A DNA stretch of 13,878 nt from an uncultured Oscillospiraceae bacterium (GTDB taxonomy: Bacteria > Bacillota > Clostridia > Oscillospirales > Oscillospiraceae). The notes under the pieces were generated by a model. The model had not been told where the DNA came from and did no database searches. It saw only the letters and a program-made list of their open reading frames with translations. This document shows positions 1 through 8,019 of the stretch, piece after piece; within the stretch, counting starts at the first letter, position 1, and each line of letters begins with the position of its first letter. Both the position numbers and the translations under genes were made by a program. Location: NCBI GenBank assembly GCA_910577525.1, contig CAJTLI010000048.1, positions 1-13,878 of the forward strand, read 5' to 3'.

Positions 1-2
1 CG

Positions 3-443
3 GACTACGAGTCCATCAAGGGCCAGCTCCAGACCGCCAAGGACGGCCTGGCCGCCTTCGGGGGTGTGGACGTGAAGGACCTCCAGGGCCAGGTGTCCAA
101 GCTCACAAAAGACCTGGAGGAAAAGGAGGCCGCTCACAAGCAGGAGCTGGCCGACCTGGCCTTCGACAGTACCCTGAAGGAGGCCATCACCGCCGCCCGG
201 GGCCGCAATGACAAAGCCATCCGCGCCCTGCTGGACGTGGACAAGCTGAAGGCCAGCAAGGAGCAAACAGCGGACATCAAGGCCGCGCTGGAGGGGCTGA
301 AGAAGGACAGCGGCTACCTCTTCGAGACGGACGAGGTTCCGCCCCCCTACGCTGCGGGGACCGGTACGGGCCCTTACGGCGGCGGTATGACCGGTATGGA
401 CGCCATCCGGGCGGCGGCGGGCCTGACTACGGACAAGAAGTAA
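3..443 (+). CDS. Phage scaffold protein, GP20 family (5' partial)
   Basis: The open frame runs in from the left edge, so the true start is missing; the GTG at 66 is internal. The 146 visible residues are highly charged and helical, rich in K, E, A and L, with a coiled-coil-like N-terminal part (DLQGQVSKLTKDLEEKEAAH) and a later conserved-looking segment (ARGRNDKAIRALLD). The C-terminus is a Gly/Pro-rich tail. This pattern is typical of the Phage_GP20 minor structural/scaffold family of A118-like Gram-positive siphophages. Family members line the inside of the procapsid and guide coat assembly. The position directly upstream of the major capsid gene fits. The function is inferred from family resemblance and gene order. 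Confidence 0.82.
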   Translation, partial: DYESIKGQLQTAKDGLAAFGGVDVKDLQGQVSKLTKDLEEKEAAHKQELADLAFDSTLKEAITAARGRNDKAIRALLDVDKLKASKEQTADIKAALEGLKKDSGYLFETDEVPPPYAAGTGTGPYGGGMTGMDAIRAAAGLTTDKK

Positions 444-473
444 GCCCAACCAAAACGAAAAGGAGAGATCATT

Positions 474-1385
474 ATGCCGAATGTCATCGAACTGATCAAG
501 CAGTTTGTACCCGTTCTGGACGAGGTGTACAAGAACGCCTCCCTCACCAGCGACCTGGACGGCGCCGCCGAGCTGGCCAGGGCCGGGGCTAACGCCAACG
601 AGCTCATCATCCCCATGCTGGACATGCAGGGGCTGGGGGACTACTCCCGCAACAGCGGTTACGTGGACGGCGACGTGACCCTGACCAACGAGACGGTGAA
701 GTGCAACTTCGACCGGGGCCGGATGTTCACTGTGGACACCATGGATAACCTGGAGACCGCAGGCATCGCCTTCGGGCGGCTGGCCGGGGAGTTCATCCGC
801 ACCAAGGTGGTGCCCGAGCTGGACGCTTTCCGCTTTGCCTGCTACGCCAGCAAAGCCGGCATCAGCAAAGTGTCCGCGGGGGCCGCGCTGTCCACCGGCG
901 AGGCGCTGCTCAAGGCCATCCGCGCCGCCAACGACAAGATGGACGAGGACGAGGTGCCCCAGGAGCAGCGCTATCTCTACATCACCCCCACCCTGATGGG
1001 CATGATTCAGGACCTGGACACCACCAAGAGCCGGGAGGTGCTTCAGAACTTCGCCAAGACGGTAAAGGTGCCTCAGACCCGGTTCTATACCGCCGTACAG
1101 CAGAAGTCCGGTAAGATGGTCGTCACCGGTTCTGGGGACAGCGCCGCCACCAGCGACGAGACTACCGGTGGTTACGTCAAGGCGGAGAACGCCAAGGATA
1201 TCAATTTCATGATCATCCACAAACCCGCCGTCATCCAGTTCCAGAAGCATGTGGCCCCCAAGATCATCACCCCCGAACAGAACCAGACCGCCGACGCCTA
1301 CAAATTCGGCTACCGGAACGTGGGCATCGCGGACGTGTACAAAAACAAGCTGGCGGGCATTTACTGCCATATGAAAAACAGCTGA
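474..1385 (+). CDS. Major capsid protein (HK97-fold type)
   Basis: This 303-residue protein forms the shell of the head. ATG 474 is preceded by a strong SD (AAGGAGAG, 460-467). The size suits the A118-like coat proteins, which lack a fused N-terminal scaffolding domain; here the scaffold is a separate gene just upstream. Residues about 50-90 (MLDMQGLGDYSRNSGYVDGD, then a DRGRMFTVDTMDN segment) and the C-terminal part (HKPAVIQFQKHVAPKIITP) resemble Clostridia prophage coat proteins. It lacks a signal peptide and membrane segments. Third codon positions are almost all G or C: in a 30-codon sample near 540-630 only one codon ended in A or T. The HK97 fold is inferred from family knowledge. Confidence 0.85.
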   Translation: MPNVIELIKQFVPVLDEVYKNASLTSDLDGAAELARAGANANELIIPMLDMQGLGDYSRNSGYVDGDVTLTNETVKCNFDRGRMFTVDTMDNLETAGIAFGRLAGEFIRTKVVPELDAFRFACYASKAGISKVSAGAALSTGEALLKAIRAANDKMDEDEVPQEQRYLYITPTLMGMIQDLDTTKSREVLQNFAKTVKVPQTRFYTAVQQKSGKMVVTGSGDSAATSDETTGGYVKAENAKDINFMIIHKPAVIQFQKHVAPKIITPEQNQTADAYKFGYRNVGIADVYKNKLAGIYCHMKNS

Positions 1386-1390
1386 GCGCC

Positions 1391-1753
1391 ATGCCGGGCT
1401 ATGACTTTTACCGGAATGTCTACCACGGCAGCGCTGTCTCTGACGCGGAGTGGGCGGCCTATTCGGCCCGGGCGGTGGACCAGCTGGCGCGATACAAGCG
1501 CGTCTACACCGTGACCGCCCCCGGCCCGGACAGCGAGGCCATGGCCCTGTGCGCCATGGCGGAGGCGCTGTACGGCTTTGACCTGCTGGCCAACGGGGAG
1601 GCGGGCCCGGTGCAGTCCGCCGCCATTGGCAGCGTGTCCGTCAGCTACGGGGGCGCCGCCGCCCAGGCGGTGGACCTGAGCCCCAAGGGACAGGCCCGGG
1701 AGCTGTACCGCTGCGCATCCCTCTACCTGGAAATTTATCGGGGGTGCGGCTGA
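1391..1753 (+). CDS. Putative head-tail connector (adaptor) protein
   Basis: A 120-residue mainly helical protein with a Tyr/Arg-rich N-terminus (MPGYDFYRNVYHG) and an Ala-rich middle helix (AMALCAMAEALYGFDLLANG). Its size, predicted helicity and place directly after the coat gene match the adaptor proteins that dock on the portal ring after DNA packaging. The start lies 5 bases after the coat stop with only a weak SD, so translation is probably coupled. Its stop shares one base with the next start (TGATG at 1751-1755). I did not recognise a specific family, so the role rests mostly on position. Confidence 0.5.
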   Translation: MPGYDFYRNVYHGSAVSDAEWAAYSARAVDQLARYKRVYTVTAPGPDSEAMALCAMAEALYGFDLLANGEAGPVQSAAIGSVSVSYGGAAAQAVDLSPKGQARELYRCASLYLEIYRGCG

Positions 1754-2130
1754 TGGTGCGCATCAAACGCCGGGAGGGCCCGGTGGACTACCGCCTGTGC
1801 AATCAGACCGTGACAGTCTACCACTGGGACGGCGGAGACGGCTACAGCCGAAGGGTCATAGAGAAGGGCGCGTTCCTGGACTTCAAGAAGGTGCAGGGGG
1901 TGTCCAAAACCGGCAGTACAGAGGTCAACAGCTTCCTGCTGGTGATCCCCTGCGCTGAGGTCCCGGTGTCCGTGGGGGACAAGGTGCTTCAGGGCGAGGG
2001 GCCGGAGATTGCCGACCGGACGGATTGGGCGGGGTTCATTCCCTCCAAGGTCCCGGGGTTGGTTGTGGTGAAGTGGGTGGACCCGAAGTATTGGAAGGGC
2101 CGTCTGGTCCATGTGGAGGCGGGTGGATAG
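1753..2130 (+). CDS. Putative head closure protein (DUF6751-like)
   Basis: A 125-residue beta-rich protein. I chose ATG 1753, which overlaps the previous stop by one base, over the upstream in-frame GTG at 1744. Segments such as QTVTVYHWDGGDGYSRRVIE, then GAFLDFKK and NSFLLVIPC, resemble the small DUF6751 proteins found between the adaptor and minor capsid genes of Firmicutes phages. By position it would be the head-closure or stopper component at the neck. The family assignment is from memory of the pattern and is tentative. The reading frame is secure because it is flanked by tightly overlapping phage genes. Confidence 0.45.
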   Translation: MVRIKRREGPVDYRLCNQTVTVYHWDGGDGYSRRVIEKGAFLDFKKVQGVSKTGSTEVNSFLLVIPCAEVPVSVGDKVLQGEGPEIADRTDWAGFIPSKVPGLVVVKWVDPKYWKGRLVHVEAGG

Positions 2131-2131
2131 C

Positions 2132-2596
2132 GTGAACATCGTCGGTCACATCAAGGTGGATATGAAGCCAGTGAGCGCTGTTATGAAGCGGCTAGGCGTC
2201 ACCGCCCAGGGAGATGTGCAGCGGTTTCACACCGCAAACGCCCGCCGCCGCATCCAGCGCTACATGCCCTACCGCTCCGGGGCCATGATCAAGCTGATGA
2301 TTGTTCACAGTCCTGCCGCTGAGCCGTTCATCCATGTGGACGCGCCCCAGGCCAGAATGCTGTACTACGGCAAGGTCATGGTGGACCCAAAGACCAGGGC
2401 GGCGGGTTTCCTGACGCCCAACGGCTGGCGCTCCCGGAAGGGGGTGCCCAAGGTGGTCAGCGACCGGGAGATTGAGTACGACAAAACCAAGAACCCTCAG
2501 GCGGGCCCCTTCTGGGACCGCCGTCTGATGGCCGCAGAGGGAGATGCCATGCGGCAGGAGCTTCAGGACTACGTGGACAGGAGGGCGGGCCAATGA
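2132..2596 (+). CDS. Minor capsid protein, Minor_capsid_2 family
   Basis: A 154-residue connector protein. I prefer GTG 2132, one base after the upstream stop and about 12 bases after a GGAGG at 2115-2119. ATG 2111 in the same frame would add seven residues and overlap the neighbour by 20 bases. The middle and C-terminus carry recognisable signatures: ARMLYYGKVMVDP, KVVSDREIEYDKTKN, then AGPFWDRRLMAAEGD. These are characteristic of the phage Minor_capsid_2 family near the head-tail junction of A118-like phages. In the gene order it takes the slot of neck proteins such as lambda gpZ or HK97 gp10; that equivalence is inference. Confidence 0.74.
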   Translation: MNIVGHIKVDMKPVSAVMKRLGVTAQGDVQRFHTANARRRIQRYMPYRSGAMIKLMIVHSPAAEPFIHVDAPQARMLYYGKVMVDPKTRAAGFLTPNGWRSRKGVPKVVSDREIEYDKTKNPQAGPFWDRRLMAAEGDAMRQELQDYVDRRAGQ

Positions 2597-3051
2597 CGGC
2601 GCTGGAGAAGATCACCGGCTTTGTGAGGAGTTACCCCGGCGCGGACATTCTACAGCATTTCCAGATCGATTTCACCGACCAGATTCCCGCCAACGGCGGG
2701 GTGTTCCCCTCGGGGCTGGTGGAGGTGAGCCGGAAGACCGACCTGATGGGCAATGTCACCGTTACCAACCAGTACAATTTCGGGCTGTACTACGTTTTTG
2801 AGAAGGCTCCCGGCGACGGCGAGGGGGCGGCGGCAAACGCGGACTGGCTCATGGACTTTCAGGAGTGGGTCCAGGCCCAGTCCATCGCCGGAGCCGCCCC
2901 GGCCTTCGGCGACATCCCCCGGCAGGAGCGCGTCGTCGCTCAAAACGGCGTGCTGTATGAGACCCAGGATGAGGGGCTGGCCACGTATATGGTGCAGCTG
3001 TCCGTCCAATTCGTAAAATATTTCCCAACCACGGACCCGTGGTTTATCTGA
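2593..3051 (+). CDS. Tail terminator-like protein, Minor_capsid_3 family
   Basis: A 152-residue protein whose ATG overlaps the previous stop by four bases (ATGA, 2593-2596), a usual sign of translational coupling. Features include NYNFGLYYVFEK-like beta segments (QYNFGLYYVFEKAPGDG), a WLMDFQEWVQAQ helix and a late aromatic strand (VQLSVQFVKYFPT). This resembles the Minor_capsid_3 family, which sits just before the tail tube gene in A118-like phages. Position suggests a tail terminator that caps the tube and docks it to the head. The family call is moderate; the terminator role is inferred from gene order. Confidence 0.65.
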   Translation: MTALEKITGFVRSYPGADILQHFQIDFTDQIPANGGVFPSGLVEVSRKTDLMGNVTVTNQYNFGLYYVFEKAPGDGEGAAANADWLMDFQEWVQAQSIAGAAPAFGDIPRQERVVAQNGVLYETQDEGLATYMVQLSVQFVKYFPTTDPWFI

Positions 3052-3071
3052 TGAGAAAGTGAGGAACAGCC

Positions 3072-3602
3072 GTGTCTTATAAATTCAACACCCCGCCCGG
3101 CCAGACCATGGACCGCAAGCTCTACCTGTGCTGCGGCAACTACGGCACCGCCGAGGCCCCCCAGTGGGGCAAGCTGGGCAAGCGGGTGGAGGAGAGCGCC
3201 GCCGAGATGGACTGGGGCGAGGAGTCCAAGCAGGACATCCTGGGCGACACCTACAGCACCATGAAAAAGCCGGTGATCTCCCAGGCCTTCGACCCCTGCG
3301 AGCTGGACGCCGGGGACCCGTACCAGCAGAAGGTGTGGGAGCTGGCGGTGGTGGATCAGGACGCCCCGGCGCTGTGCAATCAGGACCTGCTGCGCATCCA
3401 CCTGTACGCGGTGGACGAGGAGGGGAACGTGTTCGCCGAGCGGTTCCACAGCTCCATGGTGAAGCCCTCCAGCCTGGGCGGCAGCGGTTCCCTGACCATG
3501 CCGATTGATATCACTTTCGGCGGCAGGCGCGAGGTGGGCACCGCCACTGTGGCGGAGGACGGGACCGTCACCTTCACTCCGAAGGGAGGGACCAAGTCCT
3601 GA
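3072..3602 (+). CDS. Major tail tube protein
   Basis: A 176-residue protein expected to polymerise into the hollow tail tube. GTG 3072 is preceded by GTGAGGAA around 3058-3065, at good spacing. Notable segments are MDRKLYLCCGNYG near the start, an acidic WGEESKQDILGDTYSTMKKP stretch typical of tube subunits, and a Gly/Ser loop (SSLGGSGSLTMPIDITFGG). The C-terminus is beta-rich (VGTATVAEDGTVTFTPKGG). The position between terminator and chaperone genes is the usual one. No Ig-like C-terminal extension is present. The stop overlaps the next ATG by one base. Confidence 0.75.
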   Translation: MSYKFNTPPGQTMDRKLYLCCGNYGTAEAPQWGKLGKRVEESAAEMDWGEESKQDILGDTYSTMKKPVISQAFDPCELDAGDPYQQKVWELAVVDQDAPALCNQDLLRIHLYAVDEEGNVFAERFHSSMVKPSSLGGSGSLTMPIDITFGGRREVGTATVAEDGTVTFTPKGGTKS

Positions 3603-4045
3603 TGAAAGAGCTGAATTTTGAGACCGGCCTGATGGAGATGGCGGTGAACGGCGGCAGAACAATTAGGTTCAACCCGGCGGACATTGGTTTTCTGGATCTT
3701 CTGTACGGCCTGCTGGGGAAGATTGAGGCCATTGAGGCGGAGACCAGGAAAAAGCAGGGGCAGACGGAGGATTTGGCCAAGCTGTTTGACCGCTCCCGCG
3801 CCAGCGACAAACGGATGCGGGAGGCGGTGGATTCGGTGTTCGGCGAGGGCTTCAGCGCCGACGTGTTCCCCGGCATCCGGCTGACGGCCCTGGCCGGGGG
3901 GCTGACGGTGCTGGAAAACTTCATTTTCGCCATTGTGGACGAAATGGATGAGAGCGTCCGGGACAACCTGTCCAAGCGGGAGGGCCGCATCGCCAAATAC
4001 ACGGCCAAATATCAGGCCAGAAACAATGTCGTCCCCCTGGAATGA
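3602..4045 (+). CDS. Tail assembly chaperone (gpG-like)
   Basis: A 147-residue protein with the ATG sharing one base with the tube gene stop. It begins with a short beta region (LNFETGLMEMAVNGGRTIRF), then is strongly helical with Lys/Glu-rich segments, including DRSRASDKRMREAVDSVFGE. Such proteins bind the tape measure protein during tail assembly and are absent from the virion. The stop lies 20 bases inside the next gene, a Gp15-family protein, and a C5 run (4033-4037) sits just before it. That arrangement recalls the G/GT pair of lambda, in which ribosomal frameshifting makes a fusion. The function is inferred from order and composition. Confidence 0.66.
   Translation: MKELNFETGLMEMAVNGGRTIRFNPADIGFLDLLYGLLGKIEAIEAETRKKQGQTEDLAKLFDRSRASDKRMREAVDSVFGEGFSADVFPGIRLTALAGGLTVLENFIFAIVDEMDESVRDNLSKREGRIAKYTAKYQARNNVVPLE
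4026..4045 (+). other. Chaperone/Gp15 overlap with candidate +1 slippery site
   Basis: In the chaperone frame the last codons are GTC CCC CTG GAA TGA (4031-4045). Slipping forward one base on CCC (4034-4036 to 4035-4037) would enter the Gp15 frame at TGG 4038 and give a fusion of about 327 residues. Proline tRNA can re-pair within a C5 run. No strong SD supports the internal ATG 4026. This is a candidate only. Confidence 0.35.
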
Positions 4046-4586
4046 GCTGCTGCCAACCCGGGTGGAGGTGGAGGGCGCAGAGTACGCCATCCGCTCAGAC
4101 TACCGGGCGATTCTGGACATCTGCGCCGCCCTCTCCGACCCAGAACTGGACGGGCAGGAGCGCGCCGCCGTGGCCCTGACCATTTTCTACCCCGACCTGG
4201 CCGTCATGCCTGCCGGGCACTATCGGACGGCAGTGGAACGATGCCTGTGCTTCATCCGCGGCGGAGAGGAGGAGCCGCCCGGCCGCTCTCCCAGGCTGAT
4301 GGACTGGGAGCAGGACTTCCCCCACATCGTGGCCCCCATCAATCGGGTGCTGGGGCAGGAGGTCCGGGCGGTGGAGTACATGCACTGGTGGACCTTTCTG
4401 GCGGCGTTTTATGAGATCGGGGAGTGCACCTTTGCCCAGATCGTCCGGGTCCGGGACCGGCTGGCCCGGGGGAAGGCGCTGGATAAGCAGGATCAGGCGT
4501 GGTATCGGAACAACCGCCATCTGGTGGACTTCAAGAGGAAATATACGAAGCGGGATGATGAGCTTCTCAGCCCCTGGCTCCGATGA
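4026..4586 (+). CDS. Gp15-family tail assembly protein
   Basis: 186 residues when started at ATG 4026, which overlaps the upstream gene by 20 bases; the open frame extends further upstream but only as a shadow of that gene. The SD before 4026 is weak (AGG at 4014-4016). Segments YRAILDICAALSDPELDG, a DWEQDFPHIVAPINRVLG helix and MHWWTFLAAFYEIG match the bacteriophage Gp15 family. The end has the usual Gp15 features: a basic NRHLVDFKRKYTKRDDELL stretch. It is placed between chaperone and tape measure, so it is likely the second tail assembly chaperone component, made alone, as a frameshift fusion, or both. Confidence 0.75.
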   Translation: MSSPWNELLPTRVEVEGAEYAIRSDYRAILDICAALSDPELDGQERAAVALTIFYPDLAVMPAGHYRTAVERCLCFIRGGEEEPPGRSPRLMDWEQDFPHIVAPINRVLGQEVRAVEYMHWWTFLAAFYEIGECTFAQIVRVRDRLARGKALDKQDQAWYRNNRHLVDFKRKYTKRDDELLSPWLR

Positions 4587-4601
4587 AGGGAGGCGGACGG
4601 C

Positions 4602-6938
4602 GTGGCTGACGGATCCGTTACTTTTTCCACGGCTTTGGACAACGCACAGCTGGAAAAGGATTTGGCGGCGTTGACCAAGAAAATTGAAAAGCAGGAGCGG
4701 AAAGTGGCAGACCTCACTGCCAAGAGGGACCGGGCGAAGGAGAAGGGACTCTTCGACGGGGCCGTGTTGGACGCTGAAAAAGCCAAGCTTCAGGAGATCA
4801 AGGACCGTTTGGCAGATATCCGGGCCATGGCGAAGGATAAGGGCCGCAGTACGGACCAGCGGGAGGTTTACGCCGCCCAGATTCCCGCCGTCCAGGAGGA
4901 ACTGAGGGATCAGCAGGCCCAGGTAAACGGCTTACAGGCGGAGTGGAACAAGACGGAGAACGCCGTTGACCGTTACGCCGCCCAGCTGAGCGAGGCGGAG
5001 AGCGCCCTGACCCGCCAGAAAGCGGAGGCCGGCGAGTTGGTCCGGCAGATCGAAGGGGCCGGCGGAGCCTCAGCCCAGATGGCGGGAGCGGTGGACCGGG
5101 CGGGGGAGTTTATGGCGCGGTTCACGCAGCGGGTGAAAAAGCTGGCCGCCCGGGTGTTCGTCTTTACAATGATCACGAAAGCCCTTCGTGCCATCCAGCA
5201 GCTGACCATGAAATATGTCAAGACCAACGATGAGGCCCGGCAGGCTATCGCCCAGCTGAAAGGGGCGCTGCTGACGCTGGCCCAGCCGCTGATCGAGGTT
5301 GTCATTCCGGCATTCACTATGCTGGTAAACGTGCTGGCCCGGGTGGTGACGGCGGTTGCGCAGCTGGTGTCCGCTCTGTTTGGAAAGACGCTGAAGCAGT
5401 CCAGGGACGGCGCGAAGGCCATGTACGAGGAGGCTGAGGGCATCGGGGCGGTTGGAGCGGCGGCGGACGAGGCGGCGGGATCTCTGGCAGGGTTTGACGA
5501 GATCAACACCATCAATACCGAAAACGCCGGAGGCGTGGGGAGCGGGGTTTCCGGAGAGGCCATTGCCCCCGACTTCTCCTGGGCGGACGGTATGGACGGG
5601 CTGGCGGACCGGCTCAAGAAAATCGCCGATTTGGTGGGTCTGATTGCGGCGGGGCTGGCGCTGTGGAAACTCAGCGGGATGCTGCCGGGCGCTCTAGGAC
5701 AGCTCGCCTCCATTCTGGCCGGCATTCTGCTTACGATTGGGGGACTGCTGCTCTACTGGAACGGCCTGACGGATGCGTGGGAGAACGGCGTGGACTGGCT
5801 GAACCTCATTGAAATGGTAGGCGGTTTGGCTGCGGCGGCCCTGGGGCTGTATCTGCTCTTCGGACCCATTGCAGCGGGAATTGCCTTGATTGTAGGAGGC
5901 ATCGGAATGCTGGTGACTGGTTTCCACGACGCTATGGAAAACGGCTGGAACCTGCAAAACGTGCTGCTGTCCATTGCGGGAATTCTGGCAACAGGACTCG
6001 GGATCGCGTTGGTTACCGGAACCTGGATTCCGCTGCTAATCGCGGGTATCGCGGCGGTGCTGCTGGCCCTGACGGTGGCCACCGGCCACGGGGAGGAATT
6101 GCTGGACGGTATCCGAGACGTTATTGAGGGCTTTAAGGATTTCTTTGTCGGAATTTTTACCGGAGACATGGAAAAGGCCATCGTCGGCGTTGAAAAAATA
6201 TTCGAGGGGTTGAAAAAAACCGTTTTCTCCGTGATCGACGGGGTCAAAGACAGCTTCGTTAGCTTCCTCACCTGGCTGGACGAGAAAACGGGCGGCAAAT
6301 TTCACGGGATCATCGAGGCCGCGAAAGGTTTTGTGATCAGCGCCTTCAACAGCGCAAAGGAAGTTCTCGGTAACAATATCGACGCCTTAAAGCAGATGTT
6401 CACGGGGATCGTCCAGTTCATTTCCGGCGTGTTCACGGGCGATTGGGATTTGGCCTGGGAGGGCGTTAAAAATATCTTTAAAGGGACCTGGAACAACATC
6501 ATTTCCACCCTTGAGGGCGCGGTTAATTTGATTATCCGAGGTCTGAATTGGCTGATTTCCCAAATGAACAAAATCAAGTTCAGCGTGCCTGAGTGGATTC
6601 CCGGGGTCGGCGGGAAAAGCTTCGGCATCAACATCCCCAGTATCTCCCAGGTGCAGATCCCCCGGCTTGCCAAGGGAGCGGTGATTCCCCCCAACCGAGA
6701 GTTCATGGCGGTGCTGGGCGACCAGCGCCACGGCAACAATCTGGAAGTCCCGGAGGGCCTGCTCCGGCAGCTTTTCAGGGACGAACTGGGGGATACCTCC
6801 GCGCTGCTGCGGGCCATCCTGAACGCGGTGAAGGAAGGCCACGTCATCCTGGTGGACGGCATGGTGTTCGGCAGGACCGCCATCAAGACCATCAACGGCG
6901 TGACCACGTCCGCCGGGAAGCAGCTGCTGCTTTTGTGA
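4602..6938 (+). CDS. Tape measure protein
   Basis: At 778 residues it is the longest gene here and determines tail length; at the usual 0.15 nm per residue the tail would be about 117 nm. GTG 4602 follows AAGGGAGG (4587-4593) at good spacing. Residues 1-160 form a long charged coiled coil rich in K, E, A and Q. Residues about 175-275 hold the helical block seen in Clostridia tape measures (TMITKALRAIQQLTMKYVKT, then LKGALLTLAQPLIEVVIPA). Residues about 340-497 are strongly hydrophobic with several membrane-like helices. Near residues 687-715 comes a conserved-looking motif (AKGAVIPPNREFMAVLGDQ). Third positions are more A/T-rich than in the head genes. Confidence 0.93.
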   Translation: MADGSVTFSTALDNAQLEKDLAALTKKIEKQERKVADLTAKRDRAKEKGLFDGAVLDAEKAKLQEIKDRLADIRAMAKDKGRSTDQREVYAAQIPAVQEELRDQQAQVNGLQAEWNKTENAVDRYAAQLSEAESALTRQKAEAGELVRQIEGAGGASAQMAGAVDRAGEFMARFTQRVKKLAARVFVFTMITKALRAIQQLTMKYVKTNDEARQAIAQLKGALLTLAQPLIEVVIPAFTMLVNVLARVVTAVAQLVSALFGKTLKQSRDGAKAMYEEAEGIGAVGAAADEAAGSLAGFDEINTINTENAGGVGSGVSGEAIAPDFSWADGMDGLADRLKKIADLVGLIAAGLALWKLSGMLPGALGQLASILAGILLTIGGLLLYWNGLTDAWENGVDWLNLIEMVGGLAAAALGLYLLFGPIAAGIALIVGGIGMLVTGFHDAMENGWNLQNVLLSIAGILATGLGIALVTGTWIPLLIAGIAAVLLALTVATGHGEELLDGIRDVIEGFKDFFVGIFTGDMEKAIVGVEKIFEGLKKTVFSVIDGVKDSFVSFLTWLDEKTGGKFHGIIEAAKGFVISAFNSAKEVLGNNIDALKQMFTGIVQFISGVFTGDWDLAWEGVKNIFKGTWNNIISTLEGAVNLIIRGLNWLISQMNKIKFSVPEWIPGVGGKSFGINIPSISQVQIPRLAKGAVIPPNREFMAVLGDQRHGNNLEVPEGLLRQLFRDELGDTSALLRAILNAVKEGHVILVDGMVFGRTAIKTINGVTTSAGKQLLLL

Positions 6939-6945
6939 GGCGACT

Positions 6946-7308
6946 ATGACTATTTTGGAAATCAACGGCCACGATTACACCCGGTGGATCGAGGACGAGG
7001 GCTATGACTGGAGCCGGGACGATCTGGACAGCGAAAAAACCGTCCGAGTTAAAACCGGGACCATGCGGCGGGATAAAATTACGGAAAAACGGAACCTGAC
7101 CTACCAGATGCGCCCAATGCCGGAGGTGCTGGCCGCCCAGCTGGACACCGACCTGCACGCCCCGCAGTTCAACGTGCGCTACCACGACCTTCACGGGGAT
7201 CAGACCAGAACATTTTATTGTTCCAAATTTCCCGCAAAGCTCCAGCAGGTCATCAAGGAGGGGTGCCCCATGTGGGCGGGCATCTCCTTCAGCCTCCACG
7301 AGATTTGA
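6946..7308 (+). CDS. Distal tail-like small protein (DUF6711-like)
   Basis: A 120-residue protein starting at ATG 6946, five bases after GAGG (6937-6940), a site overlapping the tape measure stop. The N-terminus reads as a beta strand (ILEINGHDYTRWIE), followed by a SRDDLDSEKTVRVKTGTMRR segment, a basic strand (KITEKRNLTYQM) and a final strand (MWAGISFSLHEI). This strand-loop plan resembles DUF6711-type prophage proteins found directly after tape measures. By position it would join the tail tube to the hub. The exact family is tentative. Confidence 0.45.
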   Translation: MTILEINGHDYTRWIEDEGYDWSRDDLDSEKTVRVKTGTMRRDKITEKRNLTYQMRPMPEVLAAQLDTDLHAPQFNVRYHDLHGDQTRTFYCSKFPAKLQQVIKEGCPMWAGISFSLHEI

Positions 7309-7317
7309 GGTGATGGC

Positions 7318-8019
7318 GTGGCACAGCAGACAAGCGCCCTGTGGGAGGCCCTCTGGCACACCAGGGGCACCACCAGGGAGTACAAGTTCGACGTCGCCGG
7401 GACAATCTACGGCCCGGAGGCGGAGGTGTCCCACAGCGTGGACAGCGGCCTCTATGAGCAGTTCGACATCGGGAACGCCGCCACGGCAAAGCTGACCCTC
7501 TCTCTGTTTGCGGAGAACGTTCCTCGGGCGGCAGTGATCAAACGGTATATCCGCCTGCGGAATGGGGATCGTGCGTCGGAGTGGCTGCCCAAGGGCGTGT
7601 TCTTTGCCGGCCGGCGCGGCGAGGAGGACGGATACTGGACCATAGAGGCCTTTGACGCTATGCGCAAGGCTGAGCGGCCCTGGGAGCCGGACCAGTCTCT
7701 GAACTTCCCCCTGCCCATGTCCGAGGCTGTGGCAGAATTCGCCCGCATTATGGAGGTGGAGGTTGATCCCCGCACCCGGCTGAATCCGGCCTATTCCATC
7801 GGCTATCCCGCCAGCGACCCGGAGAGCGGGACGGGGGAGTACTACACCATCCGGCAGGAGCTCCAGTGGATCGCCGCCGCCCACTGCGGCAACTGGATCA
7901 TCACGGACGATGGGAGGCTGCTGCTGGTGCCTCTGTTGTCCGCCCCACCGGAAACAAATCATCTCGTCACGGAATATGGCGGCGCTATTACATTGGGAGG
8001 GGTGAAGCTTCTTGTTTGA
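7318..8019 (+). CDS. Baseplate hub protein, N-terminal part
   Basis: A 233-residue protein from GTG 7318, preceded by GAGG at 7307-7310. The N-terminal region is beta-rich (REYKFDVAGTIYGPEAEVSH). A later helix and strand pair (YYTIRQELQWIAAAHCGNW, then IITDDGRLLLVPLL) is typical of tail hub or tail-associated proteins of Clostridia phages. The protein ends in GGAITLGGVKLLV, a point that reads like mid-domain rather than a natural C-terminus, and the next frame continues with more hub-like sequence. Removing one T from 8015-8017 would join the two into one frame of about 746 residues. It is therefore either half of a genuinely two-part hub or the front of a broken gene. Confidence 0.6.
   Translation: MAQQTSALWEALWHTRGTTREYKFDVAGTIYGPEAEVSHSVDSGLYEQFDIGNAATAKLTLSLFAENVPRAAVIKRYIRLRNGDRASEWLPKGVFFAGRRGEEDGYWTIEAFDAMRKAERPWEPDQSLNFPLPMSEAVAEFARIMEVEVDPRTRLNPAYSIGYPASDPESGTGEYYTIRQELQWIAAAHCGNWIITDDGRLLLVPLLSAPPETNHLVTEYGGAITLGGVKLLV
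7995..8003 (+). promoter_or_regulatory. Strong SD for the TTG start at 8012
   Basis: GGGAGGGGT lies about eight bases upstream of TTG 8012, inside the end of the upstream hub gene. It supports coupled re-initiation as the way the second hub half is translated and decides the choice of the TTG start, since an in-frame TGA lies at 8003-8005. Confidence 0.55.
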
